Positions 17,475 through 25,961 of a stretch of DNA of 64,000 nt are shown here, piece after piece. Position 1 is the first letter of the stretch, and every line of letters starts with the position of its first letter. The notes under the pieces were generated by a model that saw nothing but the letters and a program-made list of their open reading frames with translations, did not search any database and was not told where the DNA came from. This DNA comes from Magnetovibrio sp. (GTDB taxonomy: Bacteria; Pseudomonadota; Alphaproteobacteria; Rhodospirillales; Casp-alpha2): positions 170,273 to 234,272 of the forward strand of contig NZFO01000008.1 in the NCBI GenBank assembly GCA_002690705.1, given 5' to 3'. The translations under genes and the position numbers were made by a program.

Positions 17475-17850
17475 ATGAGAGCCATTATAACCGATTGCCC
17501 ACGGCAAATTGAATCAAGATTAATTCGCGATATTCCAATGTTAATTGATGGTATAGACATTGTAGGTGTAGATAATCTGGCTAAACAACGGTATACATTA
17601 TTTTTTAATTTTCCAAAGACTATGCAATTTGCATTAGTTAGGGTTGATGTTACCGACGGGGATCTATCTCAAATTTTTTAAGACACAGATACCAATATTC
17701 GTTCAGATTAAGATAATGAACCAACTCTTACACCATGTGTCTAACAATCTTCTCCGCCGTGCTGGATTTGAATTTAAAGATGGCTTGGAAGGTGGAATTA
17801 GTGAAATAATTAATTTTTCGCGAACATCCGCCTCAGGGCAACAAATCTGA
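17475..17850 (+). pseudogene. Decayed NAD-dependent epimerase/dehydratase remnant
   Basis: Three short pieces in three frames line up with an extended-SDR sugar epimerase. Frame one from 17475 reads MRAIITDCPRQIESRLIRD...IVGVDNLAKQR, matching the usual nucleotide-binding start but with the glycines lost. A second frame near 17684-17712 reads DTDTNIRSD. A third, ending at 17850, reads LLRRAGFEFKDGLEGGISEIINF, like the usual C-terminal LGWxPxxSFExGL-type tail. For comparison the intact epimerase at 23341 has ADTTKIRSLLNW at the same place. The middle of the gene is missing. I infer frameshifts plus a large internal deletion. Confidence 0.45.
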
Positions 17851-17866
17851 ATCGCTGAGATTACAA

Positions 17867-18898
17867 GTGGCTCCAATTTTTAGTATTTTTATAGATGCTT
17901 ATCACGGGGCAACGTTTTTTCAGCAAAGCGCGAGATCTGTTCTTGACCAAAGCTACACAAATTTTGAATTAATTATCGTCAATAATGGCGCCCTATACGA
18001 GGTCTCCCAAGAAATTGACAAGATTGCGAAAGCCGATGAACGGGTTCGTGTGATTAATTTTAAAATAAACCAGTTCACATGGGATGATCCGCACATCGTA
18101 GTTGATAAGTGTTGGAACGCCGCGCTGAGAGCTGCTCGGGGTGAGTACATTTTCCATTTATCATATGATGATTTTTTATCGCCTAACTTTCTTGAGAGGA
18201 TGATAGCCTTATTCGATGAAAATCCCCGATGCACATCCGCCTCCGGTATGATGGAGGGAGTTGATATCCACGGTAATGTTATCGCGCCGGTTAAAGATGA
18301 AAAACCTATGCGGCCTAAATTCATGGCTGGCCATAAACTAGCCCTTGATACATTAAAGGGTGGCGGAATGTTGGTTGCGGCTGGAGATATATTTGTGGTC
18401 CGGACTAAAGACTTGATCAACGGTGGTGGATATCACAGAGCAATAGAAGACAGCATCTTGTTTGGTATCATTCCGTTTGGAGAAACGGGCTTTGATTCGA
18501 CAGCTAAATTGTATTGGCGCCGCCACGAAGAACAACTCAACAAACAATTGAATGCCGCGGGCTGGCTCGGCTACATCGATTATACTAAATCCCTCATAAA
18601 AGAGTGGTGCATTGAAGAGAAATGGCAACAATTTGGGGGCGATCTTGCGAAACATGTTGCTTATCAGTTGCTAAAAAAAGAATGGCATACCGCTGGGGCC
18701 CAAGCTGCAGCTAATTTATCAGAAATTAATGTTTTAGGCTTTTATCGTATGGCCTATGTCGCAGGCCTTAACAGGTTTTTTTGGAGGACCTTCCTCCAGC
18801 AACTTTGGTTGAAACGTCGGCAACTAGCTTCCTGCGTTTTAAAAAAATTGGGACTCCATGAATTTTTCATTAGATTACTAAAATCTAAGAACTCGTAA
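17867..18898 (+). CDS. Glycosyltransferase family 2
   Basis: The 343-residue protein begins with the GT-A signature FSIFIDAYHGATFFQQSARSV. It continues with FELIIVNNGA, the metal-site-like HLSYDDFLSP at about 99-108, and a C-terminal helical part. It is predicted to be a cytoplasmic, membrane-associated transferase that adds one sugar of the repeat unit. The GTG at 17867 is the likely start. The decayed epimerase lies just upstream, so its translation no longer depends on an overlapping gene. Confidence 0.82.
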   Translation: MAPIFSIFIDAYHGATFFQQSARSVLDQSYTNFELIIVNNGALYEVSQEIDKIAKADERVRVINFKINQFTWDDPHIVVDKCWNAALRAARGEYIFHLSYDDFLSPNFLERMIALFDENPRCTSASGMMEGVDIHGNVIAPVKDEKPMRPKFMAGHKLALDTLKGGGMLVAAGDIFVVRTKDLINGGGYHRAIEDSILFGIIPFGETGFDSTAKLYWRRHEEQLNKQLNAAGWLGYIDYTKSLIKEWCIEEKWQQFGGDLAKHVAYQLLKKEWHTAGAQAAANLSEINVLGFYRMAYVAGLNRFFWRTFLQQLWLKRRQLASCVLKKLGLHEFFIRLLKSKNS

Positions 18899-18924
18899 AA
18901 TTATCAAAAATCACAGAAACCGAA

Positions 18925-20055
18925 ATGATACACAGCCGTATTTTAATCACTGGTGGCGCCGGATTTATTGGCTCCGCTATCGTTCGAAAATTGCTCGCCA
19001 AATACCATTGTCACGTCTTAACGCTGGACAAGTTGACTTATGCGGGTAGCCTGTCAAATCTTAGCGAAGTTATTCCGCATACTTTTCATCAATTTGTTGA
19101 ATCTGATGTTGAAGATTACGATAGTGTTCGCCAAATAATCGCAGATTTTAGACCGGACGGAATCATTCACCTCGCCGCTGAAACCCACGTCGATCGATCC
19201 ATTGCGGGTCCTGCCACTTTTATCAATACGAACGTACTTGGCACCTTATCTTTACTTGAGGCGGCTTTTAGCTTCTGGTCAACTCTCAGTAATGAACAGA
19301 GAGCAAAGTTTCGGTTTCTTCATGTATCAACGGATGAAGTTTACGGAGACTTGGGCCCAAGTGGCGAGTTCTCAGAAGAATCCCGGTACAAACCTAACTC
19401 ACCGTATTCAGCTAGCAAGGCGGCAGCAGACCATCTTGTTCGTGCTTGGAATATGACTTATGGGTTGCCCACCCTAGTATCCAACTGCACAAACAACTAC
19501 GGTCCATATCAATTTCCAGAAAAGCTCATCCCATTTATGATTTATAATGCCCTAAATGGAGAATCACTCCCCATTTACGGGGACGGTTTACACGTCCGTG
19601 ACTGGCTTTATGTTGACGATCATGCCAATGCACTCATTAAAATTTTAACCAATGGTATTGTCGGCGAAGTCTACTGCATTGGCGGCAACTGTGAAATCAG
19701 CAATTTGGAGGTGGTAGAAAGCTTGACATCTATTTTGGATGCCCAATTTCCAAATTCTCCAAACACCCCTCACGCGCAGCTTTTACGCCACGTTTCTGAT
19801 CGTCCGGGCCATGACCGGCGATACGCCGTGAATACAGATAAGATTAATCATGAATTGGGTTGGACACCACAAGAGACCTTTAGCTCCGGGTTAGAAAAAA
19901 CGGTTTGTTGGTATTTAGCTAATACCGATTGGTCTTCTGCCATCATTCACGAGGCCTCATTAAAGCTTGGTTGTCACGACCTAGAAAGAAAGGCGGACTC
20001 AAGCCCTCGATGGACCCGCACTGGGAAAGGCGCTAACAAAAGAGGTCCATCATGA
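18925..20055 (+). CDS. rfbB: dTDP-glucose 4,6-dehydratase
   Basis: The 376-residue protein is an extended SDR with TGGAGFIGS at 9-17, LDKLTYAGSLSNL (the RmlB sugar-nucleotide signature) at about 34-47, the STDEVYG catalytic Asp-Glu at 135-141 and YSASK at 161-165. It converts dTDP-glucose to dTDP-4-keto-6-deoxyglucose, the branch point for rhamnose, Qui3N, Fuc3N and C-methyl sugars. The product would feed the ketoisomerase at 14996 and the epimerase at 20943. It is slightly longer than typical RmlB, with an unaligned basic tail. Its stop overlaps the rfbA start (ATGA). Confidence 0.93.
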   Translation: MIHSRILITGGAGFIGSAIVRKLLAKYHCHVLTLDKLTYAGSLSNLSEVIPHTFHQFVESDVEDYDSVRQIIADFRPDGIIHLAAETHVDRSIAGPATFINTNVLGTLSLLEAAFSFWSTLSNEQRAKFRFLHVSTDEVYGDLGPSGEFSEESRYKPNSPYSASKAAADHLVRAWNMTYGLPTLVSNCTNNYGPYQFPEKLIPFMIYNALNGESLPIYGDGLHVRDWLYVDDHANALIKILTNGIVGEVYCIGGNCEISNLEVVESLTSILDAQFPNSPNTPHAQLLRHVSDRPGHDRRYAVNTDKINHELGWTPQETFSSGLEKTVCWYLANTDWSSAIIHEASLKLGCHDLERKADSSPRWTRTGKGANKRGPS

Positions 20056-20927
20056 AGAGAAAAGGGATCATCCTGGCTGGCGGGTTAGGAACTCGGCTGT
20101 ATCCCCTGACACGTGTAACCAATAAACATCTTCTCCCCATTTATGATAAACCGATGATCTACTTCCCCTTAACAACACTGATGCTTGCAGGAATTCAAGA
20201 AATTTTAGTCATCACGACGTCAGAAGATCTAGAGAAATTCAGAGCTCTGTTAGGAAACGGAAGCCAATGGGGAATTGCTCTGGATTATGCACCTCAGCCC
20301 TCACCTGCAGGTTTAGCACAGGCATTTGTCATTGGCGAAGCATTTATTGGTCAATCCCCAGTTGCATTGATATTGGGTGATAATATCTTTTTTGGCCACG
20401 GCCTTCCTGACATTTTACAGGATGCAACTGCGCGATCCGGGGTTGCTACAGTTTTTTCGTATTATGTCGCCGATCCCTCAAGGTATGGCATTATCAATTT
20501 TGATGCTGAGGGGAGGCCTCTTGACATCCAAGAAAAGCCGAAGGTCCCAAAATCTAGTTTTGCTGTCACCGGCCTTTACATGTACGAGCCTGACGTGATC
20601 GATATTGCTAAATCTTTAAGGCCATCGGTCCGTGGTGAATTAGAAATTACAGACGTCAATCTCGAATACTTAAAACGCGGCGAATTAGAGGCTCGTAGAC
20701 TAGGCCGAGGTTTTGCGTGGTTTGACGCTGGCACTCCAGATGCCCTCTCAGCAACAAGTCAATATATCCAAGTAATCGCAACACGCCAAAGCACTCGAAT
20801 TGCTTGTCCCGAAGAGGTTGCATTTTATATGGGCTTTATAAATGCAAAAGAACTGGAGGCGCAGACAAAACCCATAGCTGATACGCCTTATGGACGCTAT
20901 CTCACTGAAATACTAGAGCGTAACTAA
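20052..20927 (+). CDS. rfbA: Glucose-1-phosphate thymidylyltransferase
   Basis: The 291-residue protein has the nucleotidyltransferase motif ILAGGLGTRLYPLT near residue 7, KHLLPIYDKPMIYFPL, and the ILGDNIFFGHG metal-site segment near 110. It makes dTDP-glucose from glucose-1-phosphate and dTTP, the first step of the dTDP-deoxysugar route. The length is normal for RmlA. It overlaps rfbB by 4 bases and precedes rfbC by 15. Confidence 0.94.
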   Translation: MKRKGIILAGGLGTRLYPLTRVTNKHLLPIYDKPMIYFPLTTLMLAGIQEILVITTSEDLEKFRALLGNGSQWGIALDYAPQPSPAGLAQAFVIGEAFIGQSPVALILGDNIFFGHGLPDILQDATARSGVATVFSYYVADPSRYGIINFDAEGRPLDIQEKPKVPKSSFAVTGLYMYEPDVIDIAKSLRPSVRGELEITDVNLEYLKRGELEARRLGRGFAWFDAGTPDALSATSQYIQVIATRQSTRIACPEEVAFYMGFINAKELEAQTKPIADTPYGRYLTEILERN

Positions 20928-20942
20928 GATCGTTTTACCGCC

Positions 20943-21500
20943 ATGCACGTTCAGCAAACCCATATCCCCGGTCTTGTAACCATAGAGCCAGAGGTGTTCC
21001 GCGACCAACGAGGTGCGTTTGTAGAAGTTTTTCGCCAGGACACATACAAGGCGGCTGGAATTGAGGATGAGTTTCTTCAAGACAATCATTCTCGCTCATC
21101 CATCAATGTTTTACGAGGATTGCATTATCAAATCGAAAATTCACAGGCGCAATTAATTTATGTTTCCTCTGGCGCTATTTTTGATGTTGTAGTTGATCTT
21201 AGAAGGGACTCACCCACCTACCTCAAGTGGTACAGCGTGGAGTTAACCGGGGAGAACTTTAAGCAAATCTATATGCCACCAGGTTTTGCACATGGATTTT
21301 GTGTTATTGGAACCCATGCTGAGGTTCATTATAAAGTCACTACAACCTATAACCGTGAGGATGAGGGCGGAATTGCTTGGAACGATCCAACACTTAATAT
21401 TGTTTGGCCTCTTGACACACCAAAAATATCAGACCGCGACTTAAAATTTCCTCACTTAGTCAATATTCAGATAAACAATTTGCCACGAGTATCTTTTTAA
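20943..21500 (+). CDS. rfbC: dTDP-4-dehydrorhamnose 3,5-epimerase
   Basis: The 185-residue cupin has LRGLHYQ with the catalytic histidine at 61 and two tyrosines at about 130 and 136 in VHYKVTTTYNRE. DEGGIAWNDP and DRDLKFP follow, all typical of RmlC. It would convert the RmlB product to dTDP-4-keto-L-rhamnose. No clear RmlD follows, so the final reduction may use another SDR in the window, or the epimer may go to the C-methyltransferase branch as in NovW/NovU systems. Confidence 0.9.
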   Translation: MHVQQTHIPGLVTIEPEVFRDQRGAFVEVFRQDTYKAAGIEDEFLQDNHSRSSINVLRGLHYQIENSQAQLIYVSSGAIFDVVVDLRRDSPTYLKWYSVELTGENFKQIYMPPGFAHGFCVIGTHAEVHYKVTTTYNREDEGGIAWNDPTLNIVWPLDTPKISDRDLKFPHLVNIQINNLPRVSF

Positions 21501-21535
21501 ACTCATGAGCAAACAACTGGACTGAGGCTAAAGTA

Positions 21536-22444
21536 ATGGCTCCAAAAGCTATCATTCACGTTGGGTTTTACAAAACTGGTACAAAAACACTGCAGTTGAA
21601 TTTTTTTTCTAAACATCCTGAAATAAATTATTTGGGCGCGCCTTACAATAATTTGGCTGCGCTTAAATTCATTAATTATATCAAAAACACCGAGGAGGCT
21701 TCCTATCTTCCAAGCATTGCAAAAGAGCTATTTAAACCGGTTTATGAGGTATTCGATAACAATACAAATATCTTAGCTCTATCCGACGAAGACTTGACCA
21801 GTTATGAATTTGTTGACCGGTTAACAATGGTAAGGCGCCTCAATGATATTTTGGGAGGCATTAAACTACTTGTTTCGGTTCGGAATCAAATAACACAGCT
21901 CGAGTCGTATTATTTCCAGGCCTTAAAATGGTATTTACGGCCAGGCGGCGTAGAAATCCCTTTTCAGAATTTCATTGAAGACACTTTACCTATGCCGCGC
22001 ATTTCCCCCGTACACAATTTACTCTATTTTAATCTTTTGCATAGTTATGAGAAACTAGTAGGGCGCGACTCTTTAGTGATTTTACTCTATGAAGATTTTC
22101 GTGCGAATAATATCAGAGAGATTAACAATATATCGTCCATTATGAATTTATCGTCACTTGAACATGATATATCTGCTAACGTCAGTGAAAACGCCCGGGT
22201 CTCAGCACAGTCGGTTTTTTACAGGAAAGTTCGAAAAGTGTTTTTACCCAAAAGTCGATTATCGCGTTTAATTCCCAAGTTTATCTCTCATAAATTCCAT
22301 AGCGCAATAAATAAGGGCGCGCCCGCATCAATCACTTGGGAAGAGGGTATGAGGTTGCGCCTCGAGGATTTCTTTCGGGAAGACAACCAAAAGCTTGCGA
22401 GTAAATTTAATCTAGACCTCGCATCTCACCACTATCCGCTCTAA
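21536..22444 (+). CDS. Sulfotransferase-like protein
   Basis: The 302-residue protein starts IIHVGFYKTGTKTLQ, with GFYKTGTKTLQ at 9-19 matching the PAPS 5'-phosphosulfate-binding loop. SVRNQITQLESYYFQ near 118 resembles the 3'-phosphate-binding segment. It is likely to sulfate a sugar or lipid from PAPS. A GAGG ribosome binding site lies 8 bases before the ATG. A second, unrelated-looking sulfotransferase-type protein is at 62088. No PAPS synthesis genes are in the window. Confidence 0.72.
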   Translation: MAPKAIIHVGFYKTGTKTLQLNFFSKHPEINYLGAPYNNLAALKFINYIKNTEEASYLPSIAKELFKPVYEVFDNNTNILALSDEDLTSYEFVDRLTMVRRLNDILGGIKLLVSVRNQITQLESYYFQALKWYLRPGGVEIPFQNFIEDTLPMPRISPVHNLLYFNLLHSYEKLVGRDSLVILLYEDFRANNIREINNISSIMNLSSLEHDISANVSENARVSAQSVFYRKVRKVFLPKSRLSRLIPKFISHKFHSAINKGAPASITWEEGMRLRLEDFFREDNQKLASKFNLDLASHHYPL

Positions 22445-22542
22445 TTTTTCAATCCCACCCCACTAAACACATGAATTGTTTTAAACAGTTGCCCAATCAA
22501 GGTTCTTTTTAAGACACTTAGTACGATTTAGAAGGAAAAATC

Positions 22543-23268
22543 ATGGAAATCGATACAGGCACAAATGTGAAACTTTTTGCAGATGGCGCTGATCTCGAGG
22601 GAATTCAGGCATTGGCAAATAATCCGAAAATTAGAGGTTTTACAACCAATCCGTCGCTTATGCGCAAAGCTGGTATTGAAGATTATGAATTATTCGCACG
22701 TTCGGTTTTGATAGCTGTTCCTAATCTTCCTGTTTCGTTTGAAGTGTTCGCTGATGAGCCAGACGAGATGGAACGACAAGCCCTTGAAATCGCATCTTGG
22801 GGATCAAACGTCAATGTCAAAATACCCGTTACCAATACAAAGGGTGACTTCAGCGGCGATCTTATCAAACGCCTATCGAGCGCAGGCGTTCATCTAAATA
22901 TTACGGCAATCATGACAGTTCAACAGGTTAGACAGGTTGCGGCATGTCTAAGCGACGACGCCCCAGCATTCGTATCTGTTTTTGCTGGCCGCATTGCTGA
23001 TACAGGTCGCGACCCCGTTCCAATAATGCGTAATTGCGTTGAAGAACTCGCCCAGAGACCGCGTGCAGAGTTAATTTGGGCTAGCCCAAGAGAACTTCTT
23101 AACATACTTCATGCTGATTCAATTGGATGCCATATCATTACAATAACCACCGACGTCTTGGTGAAATTACCTCTTATTGGGAAAGATTTAGCTGAATATT
23201 CACTGGAAACGGTGAAAATGTTTCACGCCGACGCTGCCAGTGCAAAATATCAAATTAAAATTAGATAA
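22543..23268 (+). CDS. Transaldolase family protein
   Basis: The 241-residue protein is a TIM-barrel transaldolase. GFTTNPSLMRKAG lies at about 32-44, VNVKIPVT carries the Schiff-base lysine at 93, and VSVFAGRIADTGRDP lies near 145. The length is near the small transaldolase/fructose-6-phosphate aldolase type. It moves or releases a three-carbon dihydroxyacetone unit. With the split transketolase at 30067-31826 and the kinase-nucleotidyltransferase at 24380, it probably builds an uncommon ketose or chain-altered sugar rather than serving central metabolism. AAGGAA precedes the start. Confidence 0.88.
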   Translation: MEIDTGTNVKLFADGADLEGIQALANNPKIRGFTTNPSLMRKAGIEDYELFARSVLIAVPNLPVSFEVFADEPDEMERQALEIASWGSNVNVKIPVTNTKGDFSGDLIKRLSSAGVHLNITAIMTVQQVRQVAACLSDDAPAFVSVFAGRIADTGRDPVPIMRNCVEELAQRPRAELIWASPRELLNILHADSIGCHIITITTDVLVKLPLIGKDLAEYSLETVKMFHADAASAKYQIKIR

Positions 23269-23340
23269 ATACGTCAGATCCAAGAGAGACGTTGCGTATA
23301 TGACCCGCCACACGCGCTCCTGAAACGGCCAAACCAAATT

Positions 23341-24363
23341 ATGTCAGAAAAGTCAAATGCAATGCCAAAAAAATGTATAGTTACGGGTGGAGCCGGATTT
23401 ATAGGGAGTCATTTAGTCGACTTACTTCTACAGGGAGGCCACACAGTTACAGTCATTGACAATTATTCAACCGGACGGGCTCTTAATTTGGCACACGTTT
23501 CCAACCACACTAGGCTCATAATTTATGAAGCCGATGTCACTGACCTTAAGTCAATCACACCTTTGTTTGAAAAAGTTGATTGGGTATTTCATCTAGCAGC
23601 TTTGGCAGATATTGTTCCGTCAATTCAAAAACCAGTTCCTTACCATCACTCAAACGTCAGCGGCACACTGTCTGTACTCGAGGCATCACGCGCAGGCGGC
23701 ATTAAACGATTCATATATGCAGCCTCCTCTTCATGCTATGGTATTCCTGATAACTATCCGACGAGTGAAACGTCAGAAATTCGCCCAATGTACCCCTACG
23801 CTTTAACGAAGTATGTCGGAGAGACATATACTATGCATTGGGCACAGGTATTCGGACTTCCTGCTATATCATTGCGCATGTTTAATGTTTTTGGCCCAAG
23901 GTCGCGGACATCTGGAACCTATGGCGCAGTCTTTGGGGTTTTCCTTGCGCAGAAACTAGCAAAGAAACCGTTTACAATTGTCGGGGACGGGAAGCAGACC
24001 CGAGACTTCACTTACGTAACAGATGCGGCCGAAGCATTCGTTGAAGCAGCAAAATCAGATATTTCTGGTGAAATTATGAACATCGGATCAGACGGACATT
24101 ATAGTATTAACCAATTAACTGATTTAATAGGAGGTGAGAAAGTATTTATTCCAAAACGTCCGGGAGAGCCGGACTGCACATTCGCCGACACTACAAAAAT
24201 TCGCTCCCTCCTAAATTGGCGTCCAAAAATGTCGTTTGAATCTGGCGTTGCAGCAGTGCTTGATCAAATAGAATATTGGCGGGAGGCGCCAGTTTGGGAG
24301 CCCGAGAGCATCGCCACAGCTACTTCCGATTGGTTCACTTATTTAGGACAAACCAAAAAATAA
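23341..24363 (+). CDS. NAD-dependent epimerase (extended SDR, UDP-glucose 4-epimerase-like)
   Basis: The 340-residue protein has TGGAGFIGSHL from residue 15, VIDNYSTGR at about 39-47 and YALTK (153-157) for catalysis. NVFGPRS and RDFTYVTDAAEA follow. It resembles UDP-N-acetylglucosamine/glucuronate 4-epimerases. An ATG at 23362 (MPKKCIVTG) is a possible later start. The gene sits between the transaldolase and the kinase-nucleotidyltransferase fusion, so its substrate may be an NDP-sugar of that set. Confidence 0.85.
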   Translation: MSEKSNAMPKKCIVTGGAGFIGSHLVDLLLQGGHTVTVIDNYSTGRALNLAHVSNHTRLIIYEADVTDLKSITPLFEKVDWVFHLAALADIVPSIQKPVPYHHSNVSGTLSVLEASRAGGIKRFIYAASSSCYGIPDNYPTSETSEIRPMYPYALTKYVGETYTMHWAQVFGLPAISLRMFNVFGPRSRTSGTYGAVFGVFLAQKLAKKPFTIVGDGKQTRDFTYVTDAAEAFVEAAKSDISGEIMNIGSDGHYSINQLTDLIGGEKVFIPKRPGEPDCTFADTTKIRSLLNWRPKMSFESGVAAVLDQIEYWREAPVWEPESIATATSDWFTYLGQTKK

Positions 24364-24379
24364 GGCTAGGGGTATTATA

Positions 24380-25924
24380 ATGAACCGCCAACCTGATTTT
24401 TCTGCACGCAGCAAACTTCAATCCATTGAAGCGCTTGCATCGATTACACGTCAGGCTCAAACAGCGGGTAAAAAAGTAGTTTTAGCACATGGAGTTTTTG
24501 ATCTTTTGCACATGGGGCATGTCCGCCATTTTGAGGGTGCACGCCGAGAGGGGGATTTGCTGATTGTCACTCTGACCGCAGACAAATTCGTAAACAAAGG
24601 CCCGGGTCGACCGATATTTACGCAAGAAATGCGTGCCGAGATGCTTGGTGCTATCGAGTACATAGATTTCGTAGGAATTAATTACGAATCAAACGCTAAG
24701 ACTGTTATCACAACTATCCAGCCGAATGTATATGTCAAAGGATCCGATTATGAAAATCCTGATGACGACATTACGGGGCAGATCGGCTTGGAACGCGAAG
24801 TGACGGAACAGCATGGCGGCAAGCTAGTTTTGACCAAAGAAATCACATTTAGTTCATCTTCCCTTATCAATAATTATCTAGACATATATGATCATTCTCT
24901 TCGAGATTATCTTAAGGGTTTGCGTGAAACCGATGCCGCTCGCGAAATCACCACTCTAGTTGAGAGCGTTAAGGACTATCGAGTATTATTAGTTGGTGAC
25001 GCGATTGTCGATGAATATCAGTATGTCGCTCCTATGGGCAAGTCCGCAAAAGAAAACATTATTGCAACACGGTTCCAAGACAAGGAAATGTTTGCAGGAG
25101 GTATATTTGCGGCAGCTAATCATGTAGCCAGCATATGTGCTGAGGTGGAAATTATCACGTGTATCGGCGATGACGGGTTAGAAGATTTTATCCGTAAAAA
25201 TCTCAGAAAAAATGTTAAACTTACTCCAGTCCAAAAACGTGGTTCGCCAACAACTCGTAAATGTCGGTTTGTCGAACCAAACTACGTAAGGAAACTGTTT
25301 GAAGTTTACACCATTGATGACACTCCGCTGCACGGGGCGCTTGAGGATAGTGTTGTCGATTTGGTAAAAAAACGAGCGCCGTCTGCTGACGTGGTAATTG
25401 CGGCAGACTTTGGCCATGGACTTATTACGCCACGAACAATCGATACATTAAGCGAAAGGGCGCGTTTTCTTGCGGTAAATACGCAGACGAATAGCGCTAA
25501 CATTGGTTATAACTTAGTATCACGCTACGCAAAAGCCGATTATGTTTGCATTGACGCACCAGAGGCACAGCTAGCTACTAAAGACCCGTTTAGCAATGTT
25601 GAAACTCTAATATCTGAGGCGCTTCCAGAACTGATTTCCTGTGATCAATTCATCGTTACTCATGGCCGCGAGGGGTGCGTTACTTTCAGTAAGGGTGGGC
25701 AGCCAGTCCGCATTCCAGCATTTACGAAAACCGTAGTCGATACGGTGGGCGCTGGTGATGCATTCCTTTCTATTACGTCACCTTTGGCTGCCGCTGGCGG
25801 GTCTATGCAGCTTATTGGATTTATCGGCAATGCGGCCGGCGCGATGAAAGTTGGTATTGTCGGTCATAGGACTTTCATAGAAAAAGTGCCCTTGATGAGA
25901 TATATTTCCACATTATTAAAATAA
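24380..25924 (+). CDS. Bifunctional sugar nucleotidyltransferase / PfkB-family kinase
   Basis: The 514-residue protein has two domains. Residues about 30-170 are a cytidylyltransferase-fold domain with VFDLLHMGHVRHFE, where HMGH (44-47) is the nucleotide-binding HxGH, and a closing FSSSSLIN. Residues about 195-514 are a PfkB kinase with LLVGDAIVDEY, an AGGIFAAANHV strand and DTVGAGDAF (454-462) carrying the catalytic aspartate. HldE joins the same two activities in the opposite order (kinase first). It therefore likely phosphorylates a sugar and activates it to an NDP-sugar, but the sugar need not be a heptose. AGGGG precedes the start. Confidence 0.85.
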   Translation: MNRQPDFSARSKLQSIEALASITRQAQTAGKKVVLAHGVFDLLHMGHVRHFEGARREGDLLIVTLTADKFVNKGPGRPIFTQEMRAEMLGAIEYIDFVGINYESNAKTVITTIQPNVYVKGSDYENPDDDITGQIGLEREVTEQHGGKLVLTKEITFSSSSLINNYLDIYDHSLRDYLKGLRETDAAREITTLVESVKDYRVLLVGDAIVDEYQYVAPMGKSAKENIIATRFQDKEMFAGGIFAAANHVASICAEVEIITCIGDDGLEDFIRKNLRKNVKLTPVQKRGSPTTRKCRFVEPNYVRKLFEVYTIDDTPLHGALEDSVVDLVKKRAPSADVVIAADFGHGLITPRTIDTLSERARFLAVNTQTNSANIGYNLVSRYAKADYVCIDAPEAQLATKDPFSNVETLISEALPELISCDQFIVTHGREGCVTFSKGGQPVRIPAFTKTVVDTVGAGDAFLSITSPLAAAGGSMQLIGFIGNAAGAMKVGIVGHRTFIEKVPLMRYISTLLK

Positions 25925-25961
25925 TTAACTTACTCTCCCAACTGCTTTACGAGAGACGATT

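Noticed and set aside
17953..18420. 155-codon minus-strand open frame
   Set aside because: Antisense to the GT2 gene at 17867; no recognisable domain.
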